The notes under the pieces were generated by a model. It did no database searches. It was not told the DNA's origin and saw only the letters and a program-made list of their open reading frames with translations. Shown here one piece after another: positions 32,548-44,233 of a stretch of 64,000 nt of DNA. Numbering within the stretch: the stretch's first letter is position 1; the number at the start of each line of letters is the position of its first letter. A program made the translations under genes and the position numbers. The stretch is taken from the NCBI RefSeq assembly GCF_000213175.1, contig NW_009799102.1, positions 4,000,095-4,064,094 on the forward strand, written 5' to 3'. The DNA comes from Neurospora tetrasperma FGSC 2508 (Eukaryota > Ascomycota > Sordariomycetes > Sordariales > Sordariaceae).

Positions 32548-35500
32548 TCAAGTTGACTCGACAACCTCTACATCAGGCACAATCCACCACCAATGCCCGC
32601 CCTGCTCCCACACCTCCTCACTCCTCGGTACCTTGACCTTCACCACCTGCTTGATTTCCTCCGTCGTCCTTCCCTCTGCATCCATCTCCACCGCCTTCTT
32701 GATTCCTTCTTTCAGGATCCTCTCTGCTTTTTCCACACTGCGTCGATACCGACTTACGTTTTCCATCCATCGCTTGTGTCCTCCTTTTCCTGGTTCTTCT
32801 TGCCTGGTATTACCACTTCCTGCGCCCCCTACTGCTGTCGCTGTTGATCCGGATGTTGCTGTGGGAGGTGCAGAGGAAGGTATAGAGGAAGAGAAACCGC
32901 CACCACCACCACCGGCGGCGAAGGCCTCCCGTTCTCCTAAGCCTTCCAAAACCTCAAAGGCCTTCTTTGCTTGTCCCACTGCTTGCTGGGCGAACTTTAA
33001 GAGATGACTTGTTTTTTCTTCTCCTTCTTTTTCTCCCTTTTCTTCTCCTTGTCTCTCTTCTCCACCTTCTTTTCCTTCTTTTCCTTCTCCTTCTTCTCCT
33101 TCTCTCTTCCCTGCTTTACCACCGGCATTGACACCACCAGTCCCAATCCCCAAAGCATGCCCCTTCCACGTCTGGTAACTAGGTACCTCCGGCAAACTCA
33201 CCGCCTTAAAAGGCTTCATGCGCACTTCGTACCGCTGTTCATCTGTGCCGTAGGGTCTGGGCGGTGGAGTTACGAGGGAAAGCCGAGAGAGAATGGTGTA
33301 GATTACCGAGACGGTGTCTGCGAATTCCCAGGTTATGGCTGCGTCGAGGATTGTGGATCTAAGATAGGTGAGGGAGCGAGTGAAGGCTGCTTCGGGGGTT
33401 GTGGAGTAGTGGTAGGTTGTTGTTCCGGTAGTACCAGCCCCGGAGGTGGAGGATGGGTCAGAAAGGGAGGAGGAAATGGAAACGGGCCAGCCGCGCGGGG
33501 GGTGGTAGGGTTGGGTTGGGGGGATCCAGGGGGTGGCGGGGATGGGAGGTTTCGTGTAGGAAGATGGAGGAGGCGGGTTGGACGAGGAGGAAGGAGAGGG
33601 GGAAGTAGAAGAGGTAGAAGAAGAGGAAGAGCGAAGTTCGCTGAACCGGTGGTTGGTAAACGCTTGGATGCGTTCCACATGCTGAGCTCTTGTTTTGGCC
33701 AGGTGGGAAAGATACCAGTACATGCCTGCCAGCTCGTCAGGAGCGTAGACCTCAAGCTCGAAGCCCAACTGGACTATCCACTCCATTAAGCGAAGCTTGT
33801 AGAGGTATGCCCACGAAGATAAAGGCAGGGAGTAACCTGGTTCGGAACCTGTGGTGAGCGTGGTCTGCGACTGGTAGGCTAGCGGCTTCTCGTCGATTTG
33901 GATCTGCAGAAGCTGGTCGATGTCTTCGGCGTCGAGCTGGACCTGCTCCCAGTCCTGAATCAAGTGGCAGAGCATGCGGCGAACGCGACACCGGTTCTGG
34001 CATAGCACGCGGAAAATGTCGATGTAGACTTGGGCGGCGCGCTTGCGGAAGAGTTCCATCTGGTGGGCGATGGCGAAGCGGGCTGAGTGGGGGGCTTCGA
34101 CGAGGTCGTTGTTGGGGTCCAGGAGCTCGTGCGCGGGCATGACCGCGATGGAGAGGTCGTCGTCCATGACTTGGCGGATGCTGAGCCGGTCGAGGAGGAC
34201 CATGTCTTTGAACAGGAGGTTTTGGAGAAGACAGCGGATGTAGACCAGCGGTTGAGGTTTCTGGGCTTGGTAGTGGAAGACGAAGTTCAGAAGGCTCTGA
34301 GAGTCGTGATAATCCAGAATCTTGATGGCGTCGATGGCGTCGCTGCATAGCTTCTTGAAGTGCTTCGCTGCTTCGTCAAAGCTGAGCGTTACTATCGGCC
34401 GAGGAGGCATACTACTGGCCAATTTCCGCTGAAGCTTGGTGCTGAATGCTTCGGGCACCTCCTTTGCCAGACCGGGGAGCTTGAGGATGGCTTCCCATAC
34501 GCTGTGCATCTGACACCAGGGTATCTGGAGAGAGTCGGGGCTACCGCGATCCTCTATGAGTTCGAGAGCCCGAAGGAAGGCTGACCTAAGCTCAAGGCGG
34601 AATGAAAGTGCCTGTGTGATGTCGGTCCCGATCTCTGCCCTAAGTTCATGGAGCGTGTGTTTGGCTGATAAGATCTCATCCCTGATCTCATACCGGTCAA
34701 TGTGATCCATGAGGTTGCGGCGGTAGGTGTTGGTGACAAAATCCTCTTCCTGTCATATATGTCAGCCCTCACTCACAGCATTTCGTCCAGCCGTACTCAC
34801 CTCGTAATAAAGCTCATCCCTGATCGTCTCCAACACATCCGCACAAGTCCTCACCAGTCCCAAACAGTACGCCCTCAAAACAGTCGTCATAGGATCCCTT
34901 GGCGTCTTGCGATTCCTCACAAAGTCTGCCTCCTGCAACGTAGCCGGCGCCGGTTCCACCAGAGCTTCGATATAGACGCTGGTGAGGATAGTTTGCGCAA
35001 GAGGATATCCCAAATGCCATGCCATTTCGAGACAAAGCAGCTGGTCAATGATACCCAGGACCTCCGGGGCCGATAGCTGTCGATTCACATCGTAGGTTTC
35101 CTCAAGAGTTTCGCCGGGCGCTAAGCAGCCGCTGTCCATCTTGGGATCACCAATCTGGAGATGGTGTTAGTCATGTGTGTGCCCTGTGCATGCAGCTGTG
35201 AGGGATACAGAAAGATAACACATACCTCGAGAGCCCCGACGGCCTCGAACAGAGTGAAATAGCCATCTTTCACGATTTCACCCGTTTCCAAAGCTGTGTG
35301 GGTGGGAAGCGAGTGGTTAGCATCATCATGAGATCTCAGTCTGTGGAGGCAGGAGCTGGAGAGAGATGGATACCTACTTTTACACGCAGAGAGAAACTTT
35401 TTGGTTATGTTGGTGGCGATGATCCCCGGATTAGACATGCTGGGAGCCTGACGCTCCTCGAACAAAAAATTGCGGTCGTTGTTTGCGAGTGATAGAGTGA

Positions 35501-35683
35501 GCAGTTCTGATTGTGGTGGCACCAAGGAGGTCAGTGAGATGTCATTACAATGTTATAGCGGGGTTGTTGCCCAACGTGGTGTGGTAGTGGTGGTGCCGTT
35601 GTTGGATTAATGAATTTTTTTGGGGGAATCATGACTAAAAACAAACCTCTTTGAACTGCAGCTTGGTGGTCGTCTGGAATCAT
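32548..35683 (-). CDS. mak10: NatC N-terminal acetyltransferase auxiliary subunit Mak10/Naa35
   Basis: Five exons on the minus strand: 35683-35647, 35506-35378, 35293-35226, 35154-34801 and 34749-32548, giving about 929 residues. All four introns have GT-AG ends and phases that agree. The joined exons read FTLFEAVGALE-IGDPKMDSGCLAPG, the diagnostic Mak10 motif (residues about 68-92), followed by a conserved helical region (LGYPLAQTILTSVYIEAL). Naa35 tethers the catalytic Naa30 and Naa38 subunits to ribosomes, where NatC acetylates nascent Met-Leu/Ile/Phe N-termini. The protein is longer than the human one (about 725) because of a Ser/Pro/Thr-rich insert near residue 575 and a Lys/Glu/Gly-rich insert near 740. 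The 37-nt first exon (MIPDDHQAAVQR) is inferred from a good GTTTGT donor in the right phase; an alternative start is the Met at 35438. Confidence 0.88.
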
Positions 35684-36419
35684 GGTCTTGTAATTACTTA
35701 GTATGCACTTGAGATGAACATTTGTTTTTTCGTGGTTAGGTGAGTGGAGGAAGTCGGGTGATGTTTGGTTCTGTTAGGGGAGGAACCTGAGTCTGTGCCT
35801 GGCTGGACTTCTTCGCTGAATGGTGGCGTCCGTGAGCCCGAATGTTAACGACTCCCCTTTGGGTACATACCTTGCCAATGGGTTGATGAGGCTGCCAAAA
35901 TGACAAACAATTCTTTATTGATCACATTTTCTATTCTCAAGAACACAATCTTTCAACTCGACTGGTTTTTATCGAATAGGAGCCTACCGTATTTTGCATA
36001 TCATGCAGTGCAGCCCAAAGAGGCAATGAGACGCTGTGCTTCAGGGAAAGGAATCCATTGTGCAACATCTACGACCTCCAGACCTGTTACCTCTGTCAAT
36101 GAGCCTCACACCCTTTTTAACACTTTTTTCAAGTTCATTCGTATGTCACTCCAATTCACTTCTCATCAGTCACAGTCACTCCATACATGAATGCCAATAA
36201 ACCGTCTATTGAGTTTCTCTTCCTCGCTCCCCCAATATGAATGATGATACAGCTCATACGTCTTCGGGCTTAATGACACTCAACAGGAGGTGAGGATTTG
36301 AGTGCCATGCGGGAGCGATTCGCGATATGACCCCATTTCTCTCATCTCCCGGTCCACCACTACACCACCATCCTAGCACATCGTCACGGCGTGTTGGTTG
36401 TGTTTGTGTGTCGATCCGC
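35684..36419. other. Intergenic region
   Basis: Promoter side of the NatC subunit gene and the 3' side of the F1 epsilon gene, both on the minus strand. No gene seen. Confidence 0.5.
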
Positions 36420-37540
36420 TTAAGAAGAGGGAACGGAGGTGGCGTTCTCGGCGGCGGCAGCGGCGTTGGCGGAGCTGAGGTTGACGGTCTCGCCAGGCTT
36501 GCCGTTCTGTAGTTTGAGAAAGTGGGGGGTGTGATTAGCGTCTGTTTCGTGTTGTTTACGTCCAGTACCGGTGTGCATCCATCTTCTCCATGGATTTTTT
36601 TTTTTCTCCATGTCTCCTCACTCGTGACATTTCCCCCTCCTCTTTCTTCTCCTCTTGTCTGAATGTTCCCCGAAAGTCAAGAGACAAAAGAATATTACTT
36701 ACCGACCACTTAGCGAACTTGACCTCGGCAGCCTCGCCACGACGCTCAGCAATGATTCTCTTATCCTCCTTGAGGGAGCGACGGAGCGCACGAGAGGCGA
36801 CCGCGAGGTAGCGGTTGTAGCTGTGATTTTTATGAACCGTGTTAGCCTTCGTTGTCTTGTAGTACTGTTTTCTCTCGTCCGGTCTCCTCTGCTATGTCCC
36901 TCCTCTTGCACTGCTCTTGATCCTCGTGTGTTTCCCATTCCGTGCGCTATCTGGTGCTTGTATTGTGTTTGTCTGTCGTAGCTCTGGGTGAATGCTGGCC
37001 TGCTTTGTTGCTTCGAGGTCGCCGTTGCGCATCGCATGCTCGCTTTCCAATGTTTTTGTCGCATTCGTGCCCGTCTCGCTGTGTCATCCACATTCGGCGC
37101 TTTTCTCGATCCAGTGTGTCGTGTATTTTCTCTTTCCTTTATCTCCCTCAATGTTTCCCTGAACCCGACTTTTGTCCATGACCTGGGGGTTCTCCTCCTC
37201 TTTCTCTCCCAGTCTATTTCATTCCACGTTTCGTAGGTCGCCCGTAGATTGTCGTCCATCGATCATATTTCCAATCGCGGGGCAATTACAATCCCAGATT
37301 TCGGCGCATGTAATCGTTGTAATCTCTTTTGTCGAGCTCGTTCGTGGGCAGGCAGGCTCGTCGATCCCATCCACCTCCTCCTCCGTCTCTCTCTTTCGAC
37401 GCAGTTCTGCTCTGCTTCCTCCCACACTTCCACCGCGCTGCTCCATTTGTCCTGCCTCTCCCCGTCCCAAACCGAAGCCCGATAAAAAAGAAAAGACAAT
37501 ATACTCACGTAATGCCAGCGGCCTTCCAAGCGAACACCAT
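36420..37540 (-). CDS. atp15: Mitochondrial F1-ATP synthase epsilon subunit
   Basis: Three exons: 37540-37509, 36820-36703 and 36506-36420, encoding 78 residues. Spliced, the start reads MVFAWKAAGITYNRYLAVAS, which matches the mitochondrial epsilon family (yeast Atp15: AWRKAGISYAAYL). The sequence continues RALRRSLKEDKRIIAERRGE and VKFAKWSNGKPGE, then an Ala-rich tail. Epsilon sits in the F1 central stalk with gamma and delta, and its absence uncouples the enzyme. As is usual for this subunit, no cleavable presequence is evident. Intron 1 is 688 nt and intron 2 is 196 nt, long for this genome and far longer than the coding sequence. All splice ends are GT-AG and phases agree exactly. Confidence 0.93.
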
Positions 37541-38477
37541 GTTGGGCGAAGATTTGTGGGGTGGGAGGTGGGTGTTGTCTTGACGGTGAAACGAAGAAAG
37601 ACTTGTTGCTGTCTGCTGCTTGCTGCGGTACTTGCTTGCGCGCGATTCACTCAACTCGACAAAACTGGTCCCCACCCTGGTACACCCACCCGCCCGACCA
37701 CCAGGGAACCCGAGAAGCTCCGCTGCCCGAAGCTTCGTGTTGTGTCACGTGATGCCCCTCCTTTTTTTTTCCCCCTTCAGTTGTGACCCCAACTCCCCCA
37801 GCTGAGACGCCGCCCCAAGCTTCCTTCCATGCCATGACGAAACAGGAGCTACGGGCGCCCGCCGCCGCCAGGGCAAGCTCGGCAGCTTACCTAACAAGGT
37901 CAAAAGTAAACATCAACCCCTGATACCTATTTTGAAGGGACCTGTGTGGTCGATGTTTGCCATTGAGCGTGATATCGCAATTTGTAAACTTTCAAATGAG
38001 CTCAAGCATTCTCTTCTCTTCCAAACTACTTATCTTAGCCGTAAAACTCACTAGTATATCTCATCTCACCCCTTAAGCTTCACATGTCACTCTCATTGAT
38101 AACAGGTATCCAATGTCAACAAAAGAAATAATGCCTGCTGCATTTTGTGTTTTATAGCTCTGCTAGAGAAGTAGTGGCGAGGAATGATAAAAAGTCTAGA
38201 GGTTTGTATATGCACAAAAAGTCGTCGGTCCCCAGCCGTTCGTTCTTCATCTCCCGCTTCACAACGGAAAGGTCTACAACACACTTCATCCCGGCCGGTT
38301 TTTGCTGTTGGTACACGGTTTTGGTTTTTGTCTCCCAACCCTGATGTCTTCTCAAAAAAAGGATTCCACGCCTTTCCAGTTTCAATCGGTTCGGTTCGTT
38401 TCGCGTTTAGGTATTTCCTCTTTCAATTAACTACGAATTGCACAACCCGCTCTGCGCCCCCAAAGTCTAGTCTACGT
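37541..38477. other. Intergenic region
   Basis: Promoter of the epsilon-subunit gene and the 3' untranslated region of qcr2, both minus strand. No gene seen. Confidence 0.55.
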
Positions 38478-40058
38478 CTATACCTTGAGACCGAGATCCT
38501 CAGCATAGGGAAGGACGTGGAGGTCACCGACGGCGGAAACGGAAGCCTTGCCCTCAAGGAGCTTCTTGGCAGCCTGTTGAATGTTTGTTAGCATATCGTT
38601 TTTCTTTTCAACTTCTTGTAGGTTCACACATACAGCCTGGAGCTTCTCAGCGGTAACGCCCTCAAGAGCCTTGAGGGTCTCGGCAACCTGGATGGGCTTG
38701 CCACCGGCAAGAAGGTTGGCACCGGCGTGGACGAGGCCAGTGCCGGAAACCTCGCTGGCGGAGAGGAGGTTGAACTTGGCCTTGGCGATAGCCTTGGTGA
38801 GGTCCTCCTTGGAGACACCACCGGCAGCGATGGCCTTGAGACCCTTGACAGCCTCAACGGCGACCTTGCCGACGGCGGCACCCTTGCCGGAGATCTGGAT
38901 GGCGAGGAGACCAGCATCGGAGTAGGCGTAGTTGTGAGCAAAGGCCTCGGCGCCGGGGTTGGCGGCGGTGGCCTTGGCGAGGAGGCTGAAACCGGGGGAC
39001 CACTTGATGTTGGAGACACCGCCGAGGAGACCGACGAGGACGGAAGTCTCGGGGTGGGGGACGCCAAGGGAAGCACCGGGGAAGGCAATGACGATGGCGT
39101 TCTTGCCGTTCTTGGCAACGCGCTGCTCACCACCAAAGTACTTGGAGGCGGCAGTGTTCAGGTTGCCGGAGCTGGTGGCGGGAACACCCTTGAAGAAGGG
39201 CTCAACCCACTTCTCGAGACCGGCCTGGCTGGCACCATCGGCGACAACGGCGATGTTGGCCTTGTTGTAGGCGAGGTTGGCGAAGGCGGCGACCGAATTC
39301 TCGTTGAGGTAGGACGAGGTAGGGGTGTCGACGGTAGGGTAGAGGGGGGAACCGAGGCCGCTGTGGAAGGCGACGTTGTGGGCGGCATCGAGGGCGATGG
39401 CGGCAGAGTCGAGCTTGGCCTGCTTCTCGTGGATGCAGTTCTCGACGAGCTCGTGGAACTCGTGGGCTATGGGGCGGCAAGGCAACAACAACAACTGTCA
39501 ACAACAGCCATCTTTTGATTTCGTGGGAGGGAAGGTATTATCACGCACTGGTGTACTTGGTCTCAGAGATGACCTCGGCAAGGAGCTCGGTGAAGTAGGG
39601 GAGGTCCTCGCGGAGGAAGGAGGCCTGGAGGATGACGGCCTCGCGGGTGTGGTAGGCCTGCAATTGGCCGCCGAGGAGCTCGGACTCGCGGGTGATGCGG
39701 AGGGCGGTTCTCTTGTTGGTGTTCTGTGTACCTCGCCAAGGTGTGCCAATTATTAGCTCATGGGCGTCTTCTCTCCGGATGCGGTGGACCGGGGACCTGC
39801 CTTGAACGCAAACTCCTCCAGACCGACGGTCAGACCGGGAAGGGGCTCGTAACGGGTACCGGCCTTTGCGACGACGGCGAGGCGGGTGGTCGGGCCGGAG
39901 TCGTCGCGCGAGGCAACCTTGACGCCGGCGATGGTGGTGGGTTCGTATGACGCCGCGGGAGAAGCAGCAGCAGCAAAGCCGCGCTGGGCCGTCTTCGCAG
40001 CGGCCGGGCGGCGAAGGGCCAGCTGGCTTCCCCTCGAGAGAGCCGATCGGGAGATCAT
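38478..40058 (-). CDS. qcr2: Cytochrome bc1 complex core protein 2 (Qcr2)
   Basis: Four exons: 40058-39801, 39723-39549, 39466-38634 and 38573-38478, giving 453 residues. The product is the M16-type core 2 subunit of ubiquinol-cytochrome c reductase on the matrix side of the inner mitochondrial membrane. The N-terminus, MISRSALSRGSQLALRRPAA, is an amphipathic arginine-rich mitochondrial presequence. Conserved stretches include YEPLPGLTVGLEEFAFK and YHTREAVILQASFLREDLPY. The sequence agrees closely with the N. crassa protein as I remember it. Core 2 lacks the zinc-binding HxxEH of active processing peptidases, as expected. Intron 1 (77 nt) begins GCAGGT, a GC-AG intron forced by phase. Intron 3 is 60 nt and free of stops in frame. 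The start at 40058 is favoured over an in-frame Met at 40115 because it begins the presequence. Confidence 0.96.
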
Positions 40059-41252
40059 GGTTGGAGGGGTCGATGTCGTCCAATTGACGGTTCTAGATGA
40101 TTGCGCAGCGAGCACTGCTTGGAGGACTGAGCTTCACGTAGTCTCTCAGTATACTTAGTGTAGCAATTCCGACTCCGAAAATTCCCTGGCACCAGCGCCC
40201 CAGTTGCCGGGCTGCACGTGCACCGGCAGCTGCCCAGCCCGGGCACAGACCACCATCCAGCTGCACAACACTGCCAGGCCCGCCCAGCGCTGAGGCTCCC
40301 AAGGCGTGAACACCCGGCCACGCACGAGTCGGGAGCCGCACGACGGGCTGGCACAGGCCATCACCCAGCGGTCTCAGTGGTCAGCAGTGAAACACAGCTC
40401 ATCATTGGGCGCGAACCAGCAGCAATCAAATGCCCCGCGATCCGCTGAAGACGACGACGGAAGCCAAGATGTGGATGTACACTACCTGTAGATATAAGCC
40501 CATCACAGGCCGGATGGACGACCCTTCCAAGCTTCTTTTATCAGATGGAAGTTTCCGGACCCGGGTTCGGTGAGGACAAGACGGCAAGGCTGTTTCATCT
40601 TCAAAAGTATATAAGTCAGTTTCCATGCCGGGCGGATGGATTTATTCATGTCGTTGCACGACTCAACGGGACCTGACTTGGGATTGCCGTCGGGGCAACT
40701 CTGAAAAAGTGGGTTGGGCTATGTATTAACAAAAGGTAGAGGTACGTACCTCTAGCTCCTGCACACAAGGTACAACGTACGGGTGGACGGGACCCCAGGG
40801 GCTACCTAGCGCGGTCTGGCGCGCCCATAGCGATTGACGCGCGGACCTGGAGAGTCCCTGCCGCCGCCGCGCGCATGCGACTCAAAAAAAAAATAATTTG
40901 GAGCATTTTGTCATTCGGATTTCCCCGCGGTCTGTCGAACATTCACCACCGAACTGTTGCAGGCGCATTGCATTTACTTTGCGCATAGTCTCTCACAGAC
41001 TAGAAACAGCACCTGGTAGTCCCCCACCATGCAAAACTGACTCTCTGTGTCAACTTAATATATAATTTCGCTACTCCACCCTCTTCTTCTTTTCTTCCCC
41101 CACCAAACCCTGGAGATCTCCCATGCCATCATATCGGTAACCGCAGAAGCTCTAGAGATAGTGAGAGGATCTCTAGGAGCCACATCTTCTTCAAATTTTA
41201 GGTTGCTACAACACCGACACCAACGGCAACAAACACCATCTGATAGCCCACC
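40059..41252. other. Divergent promoter region
   Basis: Lies between the starts of qcr2 (-) and rpc82 (+). No gene is visible. It is GC-rich next to qcr2 and pyrimidine-rich just before rpc82, and contains TACCTCTAG motifs near 40735-40755. Confidence 0.55.
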
Positions 41253-43321
41253 ATGGCGGTTGTATGTACTCGTCCTTCATTCCTCTTCGTTGTTCTCTTC
41301 TGACCAATGACTACCACAGATCAAAGAAAAGGCAGAGTGCTGCACTCTTCTTGTTGACGAGCTTTACGGCCAACTCCCCGCAGTAGGTTTCACTAACACC
41401 ACCACCACCGCCAATGCCGATCCCGATTAGGCACATCGATACTGACACTTTCCATAGAGAGTCTATGCGACTCTTTTCCAACGAGGAAAGCTCTCGGTCC
41501 GCCTCATCAGCCAGTTCTCCAAACTCAGCGCCCGCCAAGTCAAAAATGGTCTTTGCGTCCTCCAACAACACAACCTCCTCTTCTACTCCGTCGACGCCAA
41601 TTCGGGCGAGGCCGAATACTCCGTAAATCACGAATATGCCTACAACCTCGTGCGCACCGGCAAGATCCTCGAAATGGTGGACAACAGCTACGGCCCCGCC
41701 GGCCGCGACGTCATGCAAAATCTCCTGCTCCTTGGACAGACCCGAATCTCCGACTTGGTGGCCGCCTACCAGGCCAAGATCAACGAGGTCAACAACGATG
41801 ACGCATGGCTGAACGACAAGAAACCCGAACTCGTGATCAAGAGCAAAGCGCAACTCAACTCGGTGCTTTGCCGACTCATTGAGGCCGAGTTGATCGATGT
41901 CATTCATAGCAAGACCTTCCAGAGCGCCCACGAGATTGAGAAGCAAGTCCACAGAGAGGTCATGGACGTGTACTTTCCCAACGGCATCAAGGGCACCAAG
42001 GCCAAGGTTGAGTTTGAACAAAGAGTGGCTGAGGGCCTTCGCAAGGTGCGCGAGGAGTCCAAGACTCTTAAGCGCAAACTGGCTCAGAATGGAGGAGCAA
42101 GCAAGCGAAGGAAGCTGGCTGTTGGCAACGAGACGAATGGGGCTCCGGAAGAAGAGGAGGACTTGGACCCGGCGTTGGACGTAGGTTATTTCCCATGGGA
42201 CAAGGGTCCAATTGGTGTCGCTAACTTGCCATTTCCTCCAGCCCCGACAAGTCATCCGCATCAACTACGAAAAGTGCATAGTAGAACTACGCAGCCGCCG
42301 CCTTGTCCAATATGTCAACGAGACCCTCGGAGAGACGACAGGATACGTTTACGGTCAACTGCTTAAGCAATTAACCAAAAACATTTCACGCTGTAGATCA
42401 GACCCGCTCATGGACACGTTGACGCCGGAAGAGAAGGTGACGCCCTCGGTCACAACAAACGAGATTCTTGATAAGGTCAAGACCTCGATCGACCTCACAC
42501 TCGGCATTGGCAAGATCCCGAGCAAGTCCATTTCGAAATCAGCCGCGGAGAGACTCACTCCTTTTGCGCCCAAGGACAAGATTCCCTTTATGAATCAAGA
42601 CGATAGCGACGATGACGAAGAGGATGGTGATTACAGCGACAGCGACGAAGAGATGGACACCAAGAAGGAAAATGGGGACGCACCGGTCGCTAGGATGAGC
42701 CGACCTGAGCAGCTGCGGCAACATCTCCTGCTGTTGGCCGAGGGCCACCCGGGCTTTGTGCGTCACTGTGGAGAGGATGAGTGGACGGTGGACTTCAAGC
42801 CTCTAATGGAGAATCTCCGGGCGACAGAACTCGACTCGATCATCGAGCAGACCAGCGGTCGCCAGGGCCTCAGGTTGATACGCATCCTCCGCACCAAGGG
42901 CAAGCTAGGGGAGCAAGCGCTCCAGTCTCTCAGCTTGATGCGCAAGGTGGACCTTCAGCAAAAGATGCTGGAAATGCGTCTTGTCGGGTTCGCGCATACG
43001 CAAGAAGTGCCGCGCGACAACAAGGCCGACCCCAAGAAGTCCATCTTCCTCTGGTACTGTGACACAGAGCAAGCGTACAGCAGCCTGATTGCCAAATGCT
43101 ACGCAACCATGGTGCATTGCCTGCAGGTGCTGGAGGTGCGGCGGCAAAAGGACAAGGACGTGCTGTCGCTGGCGAAGCGGACAAACGTCAAGGGCAAAGA
43201 GAAGGATATGATGCGTGACGAGTCGTACGCGAGGTTTGCCAAGTTCTTGAAGGACGAGAGGTTGCTGATGGCGGAGATGATGCGGATTGATGATACCTTG
43301 GCTCTTTTACAGGACTTTTAA
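41253..43321 (+). CDS. rpc82: RNA polymerase III subunit Rpc82 (RPC3)
   Basis: Four exons: 41253-41261, 41320-41382, 41458-42180 and 42242-43321, encoding about 624 residues. The first coding exon is only nine bases (ATGGCGGTT) before a GTATGT donor. Spliced, the N-terminus reads MAVIKEKAECCTLLVDELYG, then RVYATLFQRGKLSVRLISQF, the first winged-helix domain of Rpc82. Rpc82, Rpc34 and Rpc31 form the Pol III-specific trimer that opens tRNA and 5S promoters. Other winged-helix modules follow (QNLLLLGQTRISDLVAAY; VIRINYEKCIVELRSRRLVQ). An acidic linker rich in Asp, Glu and Ser sits around residues 385-415. The C-terminus has a coiled coil (FAKFLKDERLLMAEMMRIDD), typical for the family. All introns are phase 0 and GT-AG. 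Confidence 0.94.
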
Positions 43322-44022
43322 CTGTGTGAAGACGAGAATGTCATGTTTTGAGCGTTTTTAGCATAGGGACAAAAGCATTGTCATCATTATGAGTTCAGTC
43401 ATCTAGGATACACGATGAATGACATGTGCAATCACGGTGTCCCTTTTGAACTCTGGACTTTGGATCAACTTCCCTAGGCATTATATCTAATGACTGCGTG
43501 ATCTTGTCTTGAATACAATATTTCGGATGCTCAAAATGTCGGGATATATTTTAGTAGTGTACCTACTGTAAGCTTCATATGTAACAAAGCAGCTTCGGAC
43601 TGTAGGTGGTTCAGATAAGGCTGGCGCTAATGTCCGATAAGCCCCGGATTGGCTGAACCAATACTAGCGTGCCTTGGCTTGGCAAGGGTTGCACTCGTAA
43701 ATCCCGCTGTCGGAGCTCGTTAGCGCGAGAATTTCGCAGCTTGCGGTGCTGCGCTTGGGGGACGCCGCGGAGGAGGAGAGAAAAAAAAAAAGTTTCAAAA
43801 AATTTCGGTCGTTGAGTTCCGACGACTCGAGACCCCGTCAACCAAAGGCATCATCCTAGTGACCTACTGGACCTGGGCTACCTGAGTGACTCCAACCGTT
43901 CCCCCACTCAGTCCAGTCCAGTCCAGTCCAGTCTCCGTCCCGTTCCTCGTCCGAGGTGGTACCTTGCTCGCCGTACTGTGTCGTGTGTTTTCATATCTTC
44001 CGGTTCCCGTCCCGTCCCGTCT

Positions 44023-44073
<51 letters not shown>

Positions 44074-44233
44074 GTGGTCTGCTTGTGATTCATTTCCGTC
44101 CAGTTTCCCTCCCCGCACACACGCACTGCTGCAGCTTTAATTTCCTTATAACCCCTCACACAGCGGTTATATATCCCGTCTTTTTTTTAATCTTTGAACA
44201 CCCCAACCACAACAAACAGACAAACAAGACAAA
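43322..44233. promoter_or_regulatory. ggc1 upstream region with CCAGT repeats and a CT tract
   Basis: Between the tandem genes rpc82 and ggc1. After the probable 3' untranslated region of rpc82 there is an array of GTCCA repeats (43911-43932) and a pure CT tract (44026-44069). A CT tract close upstream of the start is common in strongly expressed Neurospora genes and may be in the leader or core promoter; that role is inferred. Confidence 0.5.
44026..44069. repeat. (CT)n microsatellite
   Basis: About 22 uninterrupted CT units 165 bases before the ggc1 start codon. Confidence 0.92.

Noticed and set aside
38727-39518. 263-codon + strand frame opposite qcr2
   Set aside because: Gly/Glu/Val-rich antisense shadow of a codon-biased gene.
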